Positions 25,877-35,290 of a stretch of 52,164 bases of DNA are shown here, one piece after another. Source of the DNA: Clostridiaceae bacterium (GTDB taxonomy: Bacteria > Bacillota > Clostridia > DSM-8532); contig JAAYNA010000028.1 in NCBI GenBank assembly GCA_012521105.1, forward strand, positions 1 through 52,164, read 5' to 3'. Position 1 is the stretch's first letter; every line of letters begins with the position of its first letter. The position numbers were made by a program, and so were the translations under genes. Under the pieces are notes generated by a model. The model was not told where the DNA came from, did no database searches, and saw nothing but the letters and a program-made list of their open reading frames with translations.

Positions 25877-27643
25877 TCACCCCAAAGCAATATTGGTAGG
25901 TATTGTAATTATTGTAGTTGTACCTTTTCCATATTCACTTTCCATCCGAACATAGTGTTCGTTCCCATAAAACAGTTTTAAACGTTCATTTATATTTTGC
26001 ATGCCAATGTTTGTACTTTTACGATTAGAAAGATGTTTATATTCAGAGGTTTTAAATTGGGTGTTCAATTCTTTAAGTTTACCCGGTTCTATGCCTTTTC
26101 CATTATCACTTATGGATATTATAAGATTCTCATCCGATACATTGGCACTTATGCTTACGTTTAAAACTATATTATCAGTATCCATATTATGCAGTATACT
26201 GTTTTCAACAACAGGCTGTAAGATAAATTTTATTATTCTGAAGCTAAGAAACTCCTTCGGTACACTGATATCTAACTTGAGCCTTTCTTCGAAACGGAGT
26301 TTTTGTATACCTATATAGCTCTTTATATAGTCAATTTCCATTTGCAGTGTGGCGAAAATTTCTTTCTTACCTATATTATACCTGAGCATTCTGCCAAAGC
26401 TTGCCATGGAATCGGCAATTTGGTAATTACCTGATAATGCGAGTTTATTTACAAACACATCAATGGTATTATAAATGAAATGGGGGTTTATTTGGAACTG
26501 GAGAGCCTTGAATTGGGCGTCTTTATGTGCGGTTTCCTTTATTACCAGGTTTTTTAGCAGAACATTTATTTTTTCGAGCAAGGTATTGAAATGCTGTGCG
26601 ATTTGTCCTATTTCATCTTTCCTTTTAACGGGTATTCTGTATTTGAAATCATTTTGAACAGCTAAAGTCATAAGGTCCAGCTGATTATTTATCTCTGTAA
26701 ACACACCCCTGAGAATAATAAAAAATAATATAACCATTAAGAACACAATAAGTATCAGCACTATAAAAGTGAGAGTTAATGAATTCATTGCATAGGATCT
26801 GTTTGAAAGTGGCACTGTCTTACAGATTATTATATCCAAAGAGCTAAGGGTTCGGGTTAGGTACAAAATGTTATCATATATAAAGTGGCCCGACGGCATG
26901 GTTATAATTTTCTCAAGGACCTCTTCTGACGGTATTGTATCATTTTCTACGGAAAACAGAATATTACCTTCGGTTGTCAGTACAAAAAAACTGTTCGGGT
27001 TATCGGGTAATTGAAGTGAAGAAAATAATTCGGACTGAGGTATTTTAACTGTTACCAGCCCAAGATGACGGTCATTGGGCGGAGATATTTTTCTGACAAA
27101 CATAAACATTAATGAAGCAGCCGATGAACTTTTATCATTTAAATCTGATTCTTCCGGAATTATCCATGCGGAATTCTTATTGCTCTGCATAAAGTTTTTA
27201 TACCAATCCATGTCTTTTAGTGTGCTTTCATAACGGAAATATCCGAATCCTTCGGGGATACTTTCATTGGTCATATAAACAGAAATATCGGCTATACTGA
27301 ATTTATGGTACAAAACAGCATGCTCTACTATTGGAACTATAATATTAAAATATTCATCTATCGAGGTAGGAGTAGAAGTAAATGTTCTTTTCAGGAATGC
27401 TATCAATCCGGAGTTGTAACACACATTGCTGCTAACGTTTTCTATTATTTCCACTTTGCTCATAATATTATATTTTACCTGGTCAAGGGTGGCATTACCA
27501 CTGCTTATGATTTCAGATCTTATATACCGCTGTATTTGGCTATAGCTATATATACAAAGCAGTAGGGTAGGAATTAGAATAAATATGATAAAAGTAATGG
27601 TCAGCTTTTTTTTGATACTTATATCGTTAACTCTAATATGCAT
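25877..27643 (-). CDS. YesM-type sensor histidine kinase
   Basis: A 588-residue membrane kinase. One helix lies near residues 13-33, then an extracellular sensor of about 250 residues with a Cache-like pattern, a second helix near 280-305 and a HAMP linker with YRIPVKRKDEIGQIAQHFN. The His_kinase motif is FQINPHFIYNTID (His388) and the HATPase N box is PVVENSILHN, with the G box ISDNGKGI. It is paired with the YesN-type gene 5 nt downstream and is divergent from an Lpl-type importer. The signal is probably a plant-derived oligosaccharide, given the GH53 enzyme in the divergent operon; this is inference. Confidence 0.93.
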   Translation of the reverse strand: MHIRVNDISIKKKLTITFIIFILIPTLLLCIYSYSQIQRYIRSEIISSGNATLDQVKYNIMSKVEIIENVSSNVCYNSGLIAFLKRTFTSTPTSIDEYFNIIVPIVEHAVLYHKFSIADISVYMTNESIPEGFGYFRYESTLKDMDWYKNFMQSNKNSAWIIPEESDLNDKSSSAASLMFMFVRKISPPNDRHLGLVTVKIPQSELFSSLQLPDNPNSFFVLTTEGNILFSVENDTIPSEEVLEKIITMPSGHFIYDNILYLTRTLSSLDIIICKTVPLSNRSYAMNSLTLTFIVLILIVFLMVILFFIILRGVFTEINNQLDLMTLAVQNDFKYRIPVKRKDEIGQIAQHFNTLLEKINVLLKNLVIKETAHKDAQFKALQFQINPHFIYNTIDVFVNKLALSGNYQIADSMASFGRMLRYNIGKKEIFATLQMEIDYIKSYIGIQKLRFEERLKLDISVPKEFLSFRIIKFILQPVVENSILHNMDTDNIVLNVSISANVSDENLIISISDNGKGIEPGKLKELNTQFKTSEYKHLSNRKSTNIGMQNINERLKLFYGNEHYVRMESEYGKGTTTIITIPTNIALG

Positions 27644-27840
27644 AGAAACCTCACAAACATGACTTTATTTTCATGTCTGATTCTATTATACATTGCGAAA
27701 CCGATATTTTAAAGCAAGCTCAGGAAACATGCAAAAAAAGGACACATAATGCAAAATGATGATATTACTAATTAATACGGGCTTTATTATAATTTTTTAT
27801 AAGAGCTTGTTTGTTTGCGGTAAAAAAGGAGATGTACATA

Positions 27841-28815
27841 ATGTTACCAAATTTAATGCACAGAGAAAGAAAATATGCCCGAAGGTTACAAACCTTTAAA
27901 AATCAGCTTGAGCTTCAGAGCATGGTGTGGCCGGGCATAATCTTTCTTTTTATTTTTTGTTATATTCCGATGTATGGAATTATTATATCTTTTCAGGATT
28001 TTAGTTTGTTTTCCTTAAATTCGAGTTCGAATATTTTTTCTGCTTATATGAATTCCCCTTGGGTAGGATTCAAGCATTTCAAGGAGTTTTTTACCGACCC
28101 ATATTTTTTAATTACATTAAGAAATACACTGGGCATAAATGTCTTAGGTCTGATAATAGGGTTTCCCTTTCCAGTTATTTTTGCCCTTCTTTTAAATGAA
28201 ATAAGAAATTTAAAATTTAAGAAGTTTGTGCAGACAGTTACCTATCTGCCACACTTTGTTTCATGGGTTATATTTGGTGGATTAATCTATACTATGATGG
28301 CAACCGATCAAAATGGCGTTATAAATGTTTTTTTAAAGTCTATGGGGCTAATTGAAAAACCTGTGGAGTTTTTAGCCAACCCGGACTATTTTTGGGCTAT
28401 TGTAGTTATTTCAAGTGTGGTAAAAGGTTTTGGATTCAATTCGATACTGTATATTGCGGCAATTGCAGGAGTGGATCAGGAGGTTTATGATGCGGCTGAA
28501 ATTGATGGATGTGGCCGGTTTGCAAAGATGTGGTATATTACCATTCCTGCAATAATGGGTACAGTATCCGTTATGTTTATATTCTCCATCAGCGGTATTT
28601 TAAACACAGGATTTGATCAGATAATTGTGCTTCAAAACTCATTAAATCTTGACAGAAGTGAAACGATTGATACTTATGTTTACAAGGTAGGAATAGGACA
28701 GATGAGATATTCATACTCTGCTGCAGTTGGTCTTGCGAAATCTGTAGTAGCTACGCTGTTACTGTTTGGAGCTAATTATACCACTAAAAAATTGACTGAA
28801 AAAAGCCTTTTCTGA
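27841..28815 (+). CDS. lplB: Oligosaccharide ABC transporter permease (LplB/YteP type)
   Basis: A 324-residue MalF-type permease with six membrane helices. The N-terminal RRLQTFKNQLELQSMVWPGI and first helix FLFIFCYIPMYGIIISFQDF are typical of the LplB/YteP group. The EAA cytoplasmic loop EVYDAAEIDGCGRFAKMWYITIP docks onto a shared ATPase such as MsmX, which is not encoded nearby. The ATG at 27841 follows AAAGGAG with 9-nt spacing; earlier in-frame starts sit on or before that site. It starts the putative importer operon. Confidence 0.93.
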   Translation: MLPNLMHRERKYARRLQTFKNQLELQSMVWPGIIFLFIFCYIPMYGIIISFQDFSLFSLNSSSNIFSAYMNSPWVGFKHFKEFFTDPYFLITLRNTLGINVLGLIIGFPFPVIFALLLNEIRNLKFKKFVQTVTYLPHFVSWVIFGGLIYTMMATDQNGVINVFLKSMGLIEKPVEFLANPDYFWAIVVISSVVKGFGFNSILYIAAIAGVDQEVYDAAEIDGCGRFAKMWYITIPAIMGTVSVMFIFSISGILNTGFDQIIVLQNSLNLDRSETIDTYVYKVGIGQMRYSYSAAVGLAKSVVATLLLFGANYTTKKLTEKSLF

Positions 28816-28831
28816 TTTGGGGGAATTAATC

Positions 28832-29722
28832 ATGAAAAAAGTAAACAGTACTGATTTGGTTTTCAATATTTTAAACACAATATTTATGCTATTTCTAGTT
28901 TTCATTACAGTTTTTCCATTCTGGGTTTGCCTGGTAGGCTCTTTCAGTGATAGCTATGAGTATACCCGTGGCGGGATTTTTTTCATACCAAGAGGGTTTA
29001 ATTTATATAATTATAAGGTTGTATTCATGGATAAGACTGTATATAATGCCTTTTTAGTTACAATACTGAGAACAATCATCGGAACTGTTTCCAGCCTGCT
29101 TTTTACGTCACTAGTAGCATACGGAATGTCAAGAAAGAACTTAAAAGGCAGAAATTTATATATGAGTTATATGCTTGTTACCATGTTTTTTGGGGGCGGG
29201 CTTATACCATATTATGTGGTATTAAGAAAGCTTGGCCTGATAGACAATTTTCTTGTGTATATTATTCCGCTTTTATTCAGCGTATGGAACATGTTGGTGT
29301 TTATAGCGTATTTCAGGGAAATACCTGAAGTAATTCTGGAGTCAGCCAGAATAGACGGAGTTAACGAGTATGGTATATTTTTTATGTTCATAGTCCCGCT
29401 ATCAAAGCCTGTTTTTGCAGCCGTAGCTCTTTTTACAGCGGTAAGTCACTGGAATTCATTTTACGATTCTTTAGTTTTTACGTCATCAAACAAGCTTCAG
29501 ACCATACAGCTTTTTCTTTACAGGATAATGTCTAACTCTTCGGAAGCAGCAGGGATGGCAAGGGCTGCAGCAATGGCAGTACCTCCCGGAATCAGAAAAC
29601 CAAGCTCAGAAACAATAAAACTGGCAACTATGATAGTAACAATTGCGCCAATACTTGTAAGCTATCCTTTTTTACAAAAATACTTTATTAAAGGAGTAAT
29701 GATAGGTGCTGTTAAAGATTAA
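28832..29722 (+). CDS. lplC: Oligosaccharide ABC transporter permease (LplC/YtcP type)
   Basis: A 296-residue MalG-type permease with six helices, partner of the preceding subunit. It has the family's FTSLVAYGMSRKNLKGRN loop, a FGGGLIPYYVVLRKLGLID stretch and the EAA motif EVILESARIDGVNEYGIFFMFIVP. The start at 28832 follows GGGGG; a TTG at 28817 overlaps it. The gap to the first permease gene is 16 nt, so the two are one operon. Cargo is inferred from the downstream galactanase. Confidence 0.93.
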   Translation: MKKVNSTDLVFNILNTIFMLFLVFITVFPFWVCLVGSFSDSYEYTRGGIFFIPRGFNLYNYKVVFMDKTVYNAFLVTILRTIIGTVSSLLFTSLVAYGMSRKNLKGRNLYMSYMLVTMFFGGGLIPYYVVLRKLGLIDNFLVYIIPLLFSVWNMLVFIAYFREIPEVILESARIDGVNEYGIFFMFIVPLSKPVFAAVALFTAVSHWNSFYDSLVFTSSNKLQTIQLFLYRIMSNSSEAAGMARAAAMAVPPGIRKPSSETIKLATMIVTIAPILVSYPFLQKYFIKGVMIGAVKD

Positions 29723-29781
29723 AATTCTTTTCTGATTCTTTAACAGGCTATACTATATTTATTAAGAAGGAGGAAAATAAT

Positions 29782-31446
29782 ATGCGCGGCATTACAAAAA
29801 AACTTAGTATGTTTCTGATTCCTATTCTGATTATGACACTTTTAACAGCATGTAAAGATGATGCCGGGGCCGATTCAGCATCCACCGTATCGTCTGATAC
29901 CGAAATTAAGAAAGAAGGCCCAAGCTGGACCTGGGATACGTCCCCCGTTAAGTTAACCTGGTTTGTGGATCAGGACTGGTACAAGAAAACATGGGATACT
30001 CAGAATTGTCTGCTAGACAGGAAAATCACCGATGAAACAGGAGTAACCATAGAAATTACCAGTGGAAACGGAGATAAATTTAACGCACTTATAGCTTCGG
30101 ACAGTCTGCCCGATATCGTCAGTACCTGGATTGGTTCCCCTCAGAGGCAGGTTCTCGAAAAGAATAAAATGGTTTACCCCTTTAATGAGCTGATAGAAAT
30201 ATATTCACCTGATTTCCAAGTACCGCAATCCATGCAGGATTGGTTCAGAAACGAGGATGGCAACTATTATGGCTATGTAAATTATTTCTATGCACCCGAA
30301 GAAGTGCAGGAAGGTAACTATTATGTTACTCATAATAATTTCAGAATCAGGAAGGACATAGCAGAACAGTTGGGTATTAAGGTATCGGATTTTGATACAA
30401 AGGAGGGAACAATACAGGCCCTTAAAAAGGTTCGGGATTCAAAAATACAGTATAACGGACTCGATATTATTCCTTTCTATCCCTGCGCGGGTACCAGGGA
30501 TCTGCTTCTGGATGTACAGTACATGGCTCAGCAATTTGGTGCAGATTATGAAGATTCCGAAGGTAACTGGCTTGACTGGAGAATGCAGCCCGAGACACTT
30601 GAGGCCTTGAAGTTTTATAACAGGCTATATCATGAAGAATTAATGCCAACCGATGCAATTACTCTCAAGATTGAACAGAAAGGGGCCAAAGTGTCAAACG
30701 GCAGTGTGTTTATGATTCAAGGAAGACAAGTGGAAAACCAGTGGAATGATCTGGTATCCAGGGATGAGAATGCAGTCTATCTATTAGTAGGGCCTATCAG
30801 AGGAGATGAAGGAAAGACTCCTTATCTGACCACATCGGGACTTACCGGCTGGACCATGACTATGGTTACCAAAAATGCAAAAAATCCGGACAGGGCAGTA
30901 AGATTTCTCAACTATATGACACAACCTGAGATGATCCTGGAAACATGGTGGGGGCCTGAAGGCGTTACATGGAATATGGTTGATGGGCATGTAGTGATTA
31001 AGCCTGAAGTAGAAGAGGAATATAAGAAGGACTGGGCACAAGCCAATCTTAAATATGGTGATAAAACATTTGAATGGCTTGTTAGCTGGCTTCCAATCCA
31101 GAGAACCTATCCGATAGCTACCGAGCAGTATATGATCGATAATGAACGGTATGAGCGTGATGTTTATGGAAAATATGTTTTTGATGATAAATGCTTCTCA
31201 GACGTTATGGTTGAAGCAGGAACAGAAGAAGCAGGCATATATGAGAAATTAAATACATACTGGATTAGCCAGGTTGCAAAGATAATTGTGGCAGATCCCG
31301 GTGATGTAACCGCTATGTATCAGGAAGCTGTTGAAAAGTCAATGGAGCTTGGCTGGCAAAAATTTTATGATGCCACAAATGCCAGGTTTAAAGCTAATAA
31401 AGCCAAGCTTGGAATAGAGTTTGCCTACCCCCCAAATATACAGTAG
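29782..31446 (+). CDS. Extracellular solute-binding lipoprotein of the Lpl-type importer
   Basis: A 554-residue substrate-binding protein of the large LplA/YtcQ-type group. The signal peptide ends at the lipobox LLTA-Cys (Cys24), so the mature protein is lipid-anchored. Aromatic-rich segments such as WTWDTSPVKLTWFVDQDWYKKTWD suit sugar binding. It lies 59 nt after the second permease gene with a strong AAGGAGG site. A GH53 galactanase follows, so beta-1,4-galacto-oligosaccharides are the best guess for the ligand. Confidence 0.9.
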   Translation: MRGITKKLSMFLIPILIMTLLTACKDDAGADSASTVSSDTEIKKEGPSWTWDTSPVKLTWFVDQDWYKKTWDTQNCLLDRKITDETGVTIEITSGNGDKFNALIASDSLPDIVSTWIGSPQRQVLEKNKMVYPFNELIEIYSPDFQVPQSMQDWFRNEDGNYYGYVNYFYAPEEVQEGNYYVTHNNFRIRKDIAEQLGIKVSDFDTKEGTIQALKKVRDSKIQYNGLDIIPFYPCAGTRDLLLDVQYMAQQFGADYEDSEGNWLDWRMQPETLEALKFYNRLYHEELMPTDAITLKIEQKGAKVSNGSVFMIQGRQVENQWNDLVSRDENAVYLLVGPIRGDEGKTPYLTTSGLTGWTMTMVTKNAKNPDRAVRFLNYMTQPEMILETWWGPEGVTWNMVDGHVVIKPEVEEEYKKDWAQANLKYGDKTFEWLVSWLPIQRTYPIATEQYMIDNERYERDVYGKYVFDDKCFSDVMVEAGTEEAGIYEKLNTYWISQVAKIIVADPGDVTAMYQEAVEKSMELGWQKFYDATNARFKANKAKLGIEFAYPPNIQ

Positions 31447-31526
31447 AAACAAATATAAGTAAATATAAATATTCTATGATCCTGTAACTGGTAATATGCT
31501 TTGACTCAGACCCTAAAAATATAACT

Positions 31527-31550
31527 GCCCCATTATACCGATAGTGGGGC
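31527..31550 (+). terminator. Intercistronic hairpin before the galactanase gene
   Basis: A 10-bp stem with one G-T pair (31527-31536 with 31541-31550) and a 4-nt loop sits 80 nt after the binding-protein gene. The following U-tract is poor, so it may be a weak terminator or an mRNA 3'-end protector. Confidence 0.5.
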
Positions 31551-31599
31551 GGTATTTAGAAAAAGAGTTTTACATGATTACGATAGTGGGGGTGTTATT

Positions 31600-33630
31600 G
31601 TGAAGAGGAGAGTAAACAGCCTGCTGCTGATAATTACTTTTATATTTATTATGCTGTATACTGCCGGGTGTGATAATAAAAGTGAAAACATAGATTTCAT
31701 TAAAGGTGCCGATATTTCGTCGTTACAGGCCATAGAGGATTATGGCGGAAAGTTTTACGACTTTAATGGTAAGGAAAAGGATGCTTTAAAAATACTGAAG
31801 GAAAATGGTGTAAATTACCTTAGACTCAGAATCTGGAATGAACCAACCCAGTCCTTTGACGATGGAGATTACTGTGATCTGGAACATACTGTACAAATGG
31901 CAAAGCGTATAAAAAAAGAAGGGTTCAAACTGCTGATAAACTTTCACTACTCTGACTGGTGGGCAGATCCAAGAAACCAAAATAAACCTAAAGCCTGGGA
32001 AAATAAGGATGTCGATGAATTATCTGAAGCCCTATATAACTACACAAAAGATTCTCTTGAAACACTGATAAAGGCTGACGCCTGTCCTGATATGGTTCAG
32101 ATTGGTAATGAAATTGGAAACGGTATGCTGTGGGAAGAGGGAAGAGCAGGGAACTGGGAAAATCTTGCCAGGTTTATAAACAGTGGAATTAAAGCTATAA
32201 GAGAAATAACTCCCGAAGGTAAGGAAATAAAAATAATGATCCATATACAGGACGGGGGCTCGGTTGAATTCTGTGAAAACTTTTTCAATTCCATTCGGGC
32301 GCATGGTGTAACAGACTACGATATAATAGGATTAACTTATTACCCATATTGGAATGGTACCTTCATGGACCTTAAAAATAATATAAACAATCTGTCGGAG
32401 AAGTTCGATAAGGACGTTTTAGTAGCAGAAACAGCTTTTCCCTTTACATATGAAAATGCCGATTTCACATCTAATCTGGTAGGAAAGGAACAGGAAAATG
32501 TAACAGGATTTGAAGCCAGTGTTGAGAATCAAAAGCTGGTAACCGAGCTGGTTATGAATACTGTTGCAACAACTGACAGGGGAGTTGGGGTGTTTTACTG
32601 GGAACCTGTATGGATACCTGTAAAAGGTGTAGGAGCTGTAAAAGGCGGAGGGAATGAATGGGAAAACCAGGCTATGTTCGACTTTGACGGAAAAGTACTG
32701 GAATCACTGAAGGCATTCAGGTTCCAGCCTGGCAGCATGAAAAATGATGTTCCAATCTGTGTATACACGCATAGGGAAGTAAGTGTAAATCTGGGTTCTG
32801 CAAATGACGAGCTTAAGGAAGAGCTTCCTCAGACACTGAAAGTTTTATATTCGGACGGCACCATAAGGGATGTTCCTGTAGAGTGGGATTTATCGGGATT
32901 ATCTACAAATACCAAAGGAAGATTTAACATAACCGGTAAGGTGTTATCATTTAACAGCGAATTGACAGTGAATGTTATCCAAAAGGATGTGCTCAGTAAC
33001 CTTGGGTTTGAAGATGGCAATACAGTATGGGAGATAGAGGGGTCTATTGAAAGTGGAAGTATAACAAATAGTGCAGATGGAACACCCAGATCAGGCACAT
33101 GGTATTTTCAGTACTGGGACAACAAAAACTTTACCATAGATTTACACCAAAGCTTTAAAGTCCAGGAAACAGGCGAATATACTTTGGGAGTCTGGTCTCA
33201 GGGTGCTGAAGGGACAGGTCTGAAGCTTGAACTCTATATAAAAGATAAAGATGGAAAAGTTTTAGGCTCCAAAACATTTACAAATGCCGGTTGGGCTGTA
33301 TGGCAACACCCGCAGATCACAGGTGTTAGCCTTAACAAGGGTGATAAAATCACCATTGGTGTAAAAATTATGGGCACTCCTGATGACTGGGGGTCGATAG
33401 ATGATTTTGAATTTGGTCTCTCAGACCAGGAAACCGGGTCTGATGGCAGTGATTCTGTTGGGATAACAGATGAAAAGGCAACAGGTAACGGGAATTTGAT
33501 CAAAAACTTCAGCTTTGAAAAAGGGGATACTGACTGGAATATTGTAAGGAGCAGTGACGCTGGTATCATCAGGAATGATAAGGACAGTACCCCCCTTAAC
33601 CGGAGAGCGGTCATTTCACTTCTGGGATGA
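31600..33630 (+). CDS. GH53 endo-beta-1,4-galactanase lipoprotein, C-terminus truncated by frameshift
   Basis: Surface enzyme cutting the beta-1,4-galactan side chains of pectin. Start GTG follows GGGGGTG. The signal peptide has a lipobox (YTAG-Cys24). GH53 domain spans about residues 33-375, with acid/base Glu171 in QIGNEIGNG and nucleophile Glu277 in VLVAETAF. A bacterial Ig-like domain (about 380-465) and a carbohydrate-binding-like module (about 468-610) follow. A second copy of that module begins near residue 632, but the frame is lost at a six-C run (33590-33595) and stops at 33630. With five Cs it would read DSTPLTGERSFHFWDDKEFT, matching copy one. The catalytic part is intact, so the enzyme is probably active. 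It is the last gene of the importer operon. Confidence 0.9.
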   Translation: MKRRVNSLLLIITFIFIMLYTAGCDNKSENIDFIKGADISSLQAIEDYGGKFYDFNGKEKDALKILKENGVNYLRLRIWNEPTQSFDDGDYCDLEHTVQMAKRIKKEGFKLLINFHYSDWWADPRNQNKPKAWENKDVDELSEALYNYTKDSLETLIKADACPDMVQIGNEIGNGMLWEEGRAGNWENLARFINSGIKAIREITPEGKEIKIMIHIQDGGSVEFCENFFNSIRAHGVTDYDIIGLTYYPYWNGTFMDLKNNINNLSEKFDKDVLVAETAFPFTYENADFTSNLVGKEQENVTGFEASVENQKLVTELVMNTVATTDRGVGVFYWEPVWIPVKGVGAVKGGGNEWENQAMFDFDGKVLESLKAFRFQPGSMKNDVPICVYTHREVSVNLGSANDELKEELPQTLKVLYSDGTIRDVPVEWDLSGLSTNTKGRFNITGKVLSFNSELTVNVIQKDVLSNLGFEDGNTVWEIEGSIESGSITNSADGTPRSGTWYFQYWDNKNFTIDLHQSFKVQETGEYTLGVWSQGAEGTGLKLELYIKDKDGKVLGSKTFTNAGWAVWQHPQITGVSLNKGDKITIGVKIMGTPDDWGSIDDFEFGLSDQETGSDGSDSVGITDEKATGNGNLIKNFSFEKGDTDWNIVRSSDAGIIRNDKDSTPLNRRAVISLLG

Positions 33631-33937
33631 TAAAGAGTTTACAATTGATATCAATCAAAATATCACGATAGAAGAAAGTGGTAAGTATTGCCTTGGTGTA
33701 TGATCGCAGGGTATTGAAGAAAGCTTATTAGCACTTCAGTTGTATATTGCTGATGAGGAAGGCAATATAATAGAATCAACCGGATTTACAAACGATGGAT
33801 GGGCCAATTGGCAGCATCCCATGATAAAAAATATAACACTGAACGAAGGGGACAGGGTAATTGCAGGGGTGAAAATAACAGGTACCCCCGGTGATTGGGG
33901 AACACTGGATGATTTTGAGTTTTTTCTATCGAACTAA
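33590..33937 (+). pseudogene. Out-of-frame remnant of the second C-terminal module of the galactanase
   Basis: Read in the frame shifted at the C-run, this stretch continues the second carbohydrate-binding-like copy: FTIDINQN, then a TGA at 33701-33703 exactly where copy one has Trp in GVWSQG, then LYIADEEGNIIESTGFTNDGWANWQHP to GTPGDWGTLDDFEFFLSN. Copy one reads FTNAGWAVWQHP and GTPDDWGSIDDFEF at the same places. Two separate lesions therefore break the module: a one-base length change and a Trp-to-stop change. Confidence 0.85.
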
Positions 33938-33960
33938 TAAACAGTAACGTAAGCCAAAAG

Positions 33961-33999
33961 GGCCATCTCAAAAGCTTATTTTGAGATGGCCTGTTTTTT
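33961..33999 (+). terminator. Strong intrinsic terminator
   Basis: A perfect 13-bp stem (33961-33973 with 33979-33991) has a 5-nt loop and is followed by TGTTTTTT. It ends the importer-galactanase operon and isolates it from the glycosylation cluster. Confidence 0.95.
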
Positions 34000-34065
34000 A
34001 CTTATTGAGATTTTCATTCAGACCTTGTTACTGTGCATCTTTTGAGGCAAGGCTTTCTTGTACGA

Positions 34066-34093
34066 ACCTTATCCTTATAATTTACATAATATA
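34066..34093 (+). promoter_or_regulatory. Possible sigma-K-like promoter upstream of manC
   Basis: AC at 34066-34067 and CATAATATA at 34085-34093 are spaced by 17 nt, fitting the Bacillus sigma-K pattern (AC, then CATANNNTA). It is about 100 nt before manC. Such short AT-rich matches occur by chance, so this rests mainly on the similar match ahead of the BclA-like gene. Confidence 0.35.
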
Positions 34094-34189
34094 TATAAAC
34101 TATTCTTTTCAATCACAGGAGGGTCGGGTGTTAGTGCACTGACAATGAAACCAGATTGAAAGAATGTATTGATAAAGGAGTGCATGAAT

Positions 34190-35263
34190 ATGCAGAAATA
34201 TGCCGTGCTCATGGCGGGCGGTTCGGGAACAAGGCTTTGGCCTCTTTCAAAAGAAACCAGTCCGAAACAGTTTATTCCTCTGGAAGATAACAGTTCCATG
34301 CTGGTTCAAACCATTAAAAGACTGTGCAAGGTTGTTCAACCCGAGCAATGCTTTATTATAACAAGCCGGCTTTTAACGGACATTACAAAAAAGGTAGCGG
34401 GTGAACACATTCCCGAAGAGAACATTTTCTCTGAACCCGACAGGAAAAACACTGCCGCATGTATAGCTTATACAACTCTTTTGCTTAAAAAAAGGTATAA
34501 GGAAGGGGTTCTGTGCTTTGTACCTGCAGACGGATACGTAAAAGATACCGAAAGTTATGCCGGAGCTTTACAATTGGCATTCGACACTGCTGAACGGACC
34601 AACGGTCTTGTTATTATCGGAGTGAAACCTACCTACCCTGCAGACGGATATGGCTATATACATGTTGAACCTGTAACAGGAAAGGACGTAAAAATATCAA
34701 GAGTTTTGAATTTTATAGAAAAACCCACTCTTGAAGTGGCTGAAGAGCTTATCCGTTCTGACGATTACCTGTGGAACTGCGGGATCGTGGTGGGCACAAT
34801 GGATGCTATTATACGGAATGTAAAAGAACACCTTCCGGAGCATTACCAGAAGCTTTCGGACGCATTGGAACAGGCGGAAAATGAAACTTCTGTCCTTGTT
34901 GAGAATGCCTACCGCGAAATTCAAAGTATTTCCTTCGACAACGGAGTACTTGAAAAATGCGCTCAATCACTGTATGCCGTAAGGGCATCCTTTGACTGGG
35001 ATGATATTGGAAGCATTGATGCCCTGGCAAAAACTTTGGAGTTCGATTCCGAAGGAAACCGGGTAAAAGGGCTACATATAGGAATCAATACAACAAACTC
35101 CGTCATTTACGGGAAAGATATCGCCATTTGCACGATTGATCTGGATAACATGATTGTGGCTGGTACAAAAGATGAAGTACTGGTTTGCCCCAGGAATAAA
35201 TCCCAGAAAATAAAAAGTCTTGTAGAAAAGTTGAAACAGCAGGGCCATGAGGAACTCCTCTGA
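34190..35263 (+). CDS. manC: Mannose-1-phosphate guanylyltransferase
   Basis: A 357-residue nucleotidyltransferase making GDP-mannose from mannose-1-phosphate and GTP. The signature loop GGSGTRLWPLSKETSPKQF is at the N-terminus. FVPADGYVKD, GVKPTYPADGYGYIHVE and FIEKPTLEVAEEL follow in the expected order, and a left-handed helix-like C-terminus closes the chain. It lacks the isomerase domain of bifunctional ManC/AlgA proteins. ATG codons at 34184 and 34190 both follow AAAGGAG; the second has better spacing. It is the first gene of the plus-strand cluster and feeds the GDP-mannose 4,6-dehydratase encoded at 45146. Confidence 0.93.
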   Translation: MQKYAVLMAGGSGTRLWPLSKETSPKQFIPLEDNSSMLVQTIKRLCKVVQPEQCFIITSRLLTDITKKVAGEHIPEENIFSEPDRKNTAACIAYTTLLLKKRYKEGVLCFVPADGYVKDTESYAGALQLAFDTAERTNGLVIIGVKPTYPADGYGYIHVEPVTGKDVKISRVLNFIEKPTLEVAEELIRSDDYLWNCGIVVGTMDAIIRNVKEHLPEHYQKLSDALEQAENETSVLVENAYREIQSISFDNGVLEKCAQSLYAVRASFDWDDIGSIDALAKTLEFDSEGNRVKGLHIGINTTNSVIYGKDIAICTIDLDNMIVAGTKDEVLVCPRNKSQKIKSLVEKLKQQGHEELL

Positions 35264-35290
35264 GAACCGAAACAGGCAGGGTGAAATGGG

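Noticed and set aside
33234..33614. A 126-codon open frame antisense to the galactanase
   Set aside because: It lies opposite repeated carbohydrate-binding-like sequence, has no recognisable family and no ribosome site.
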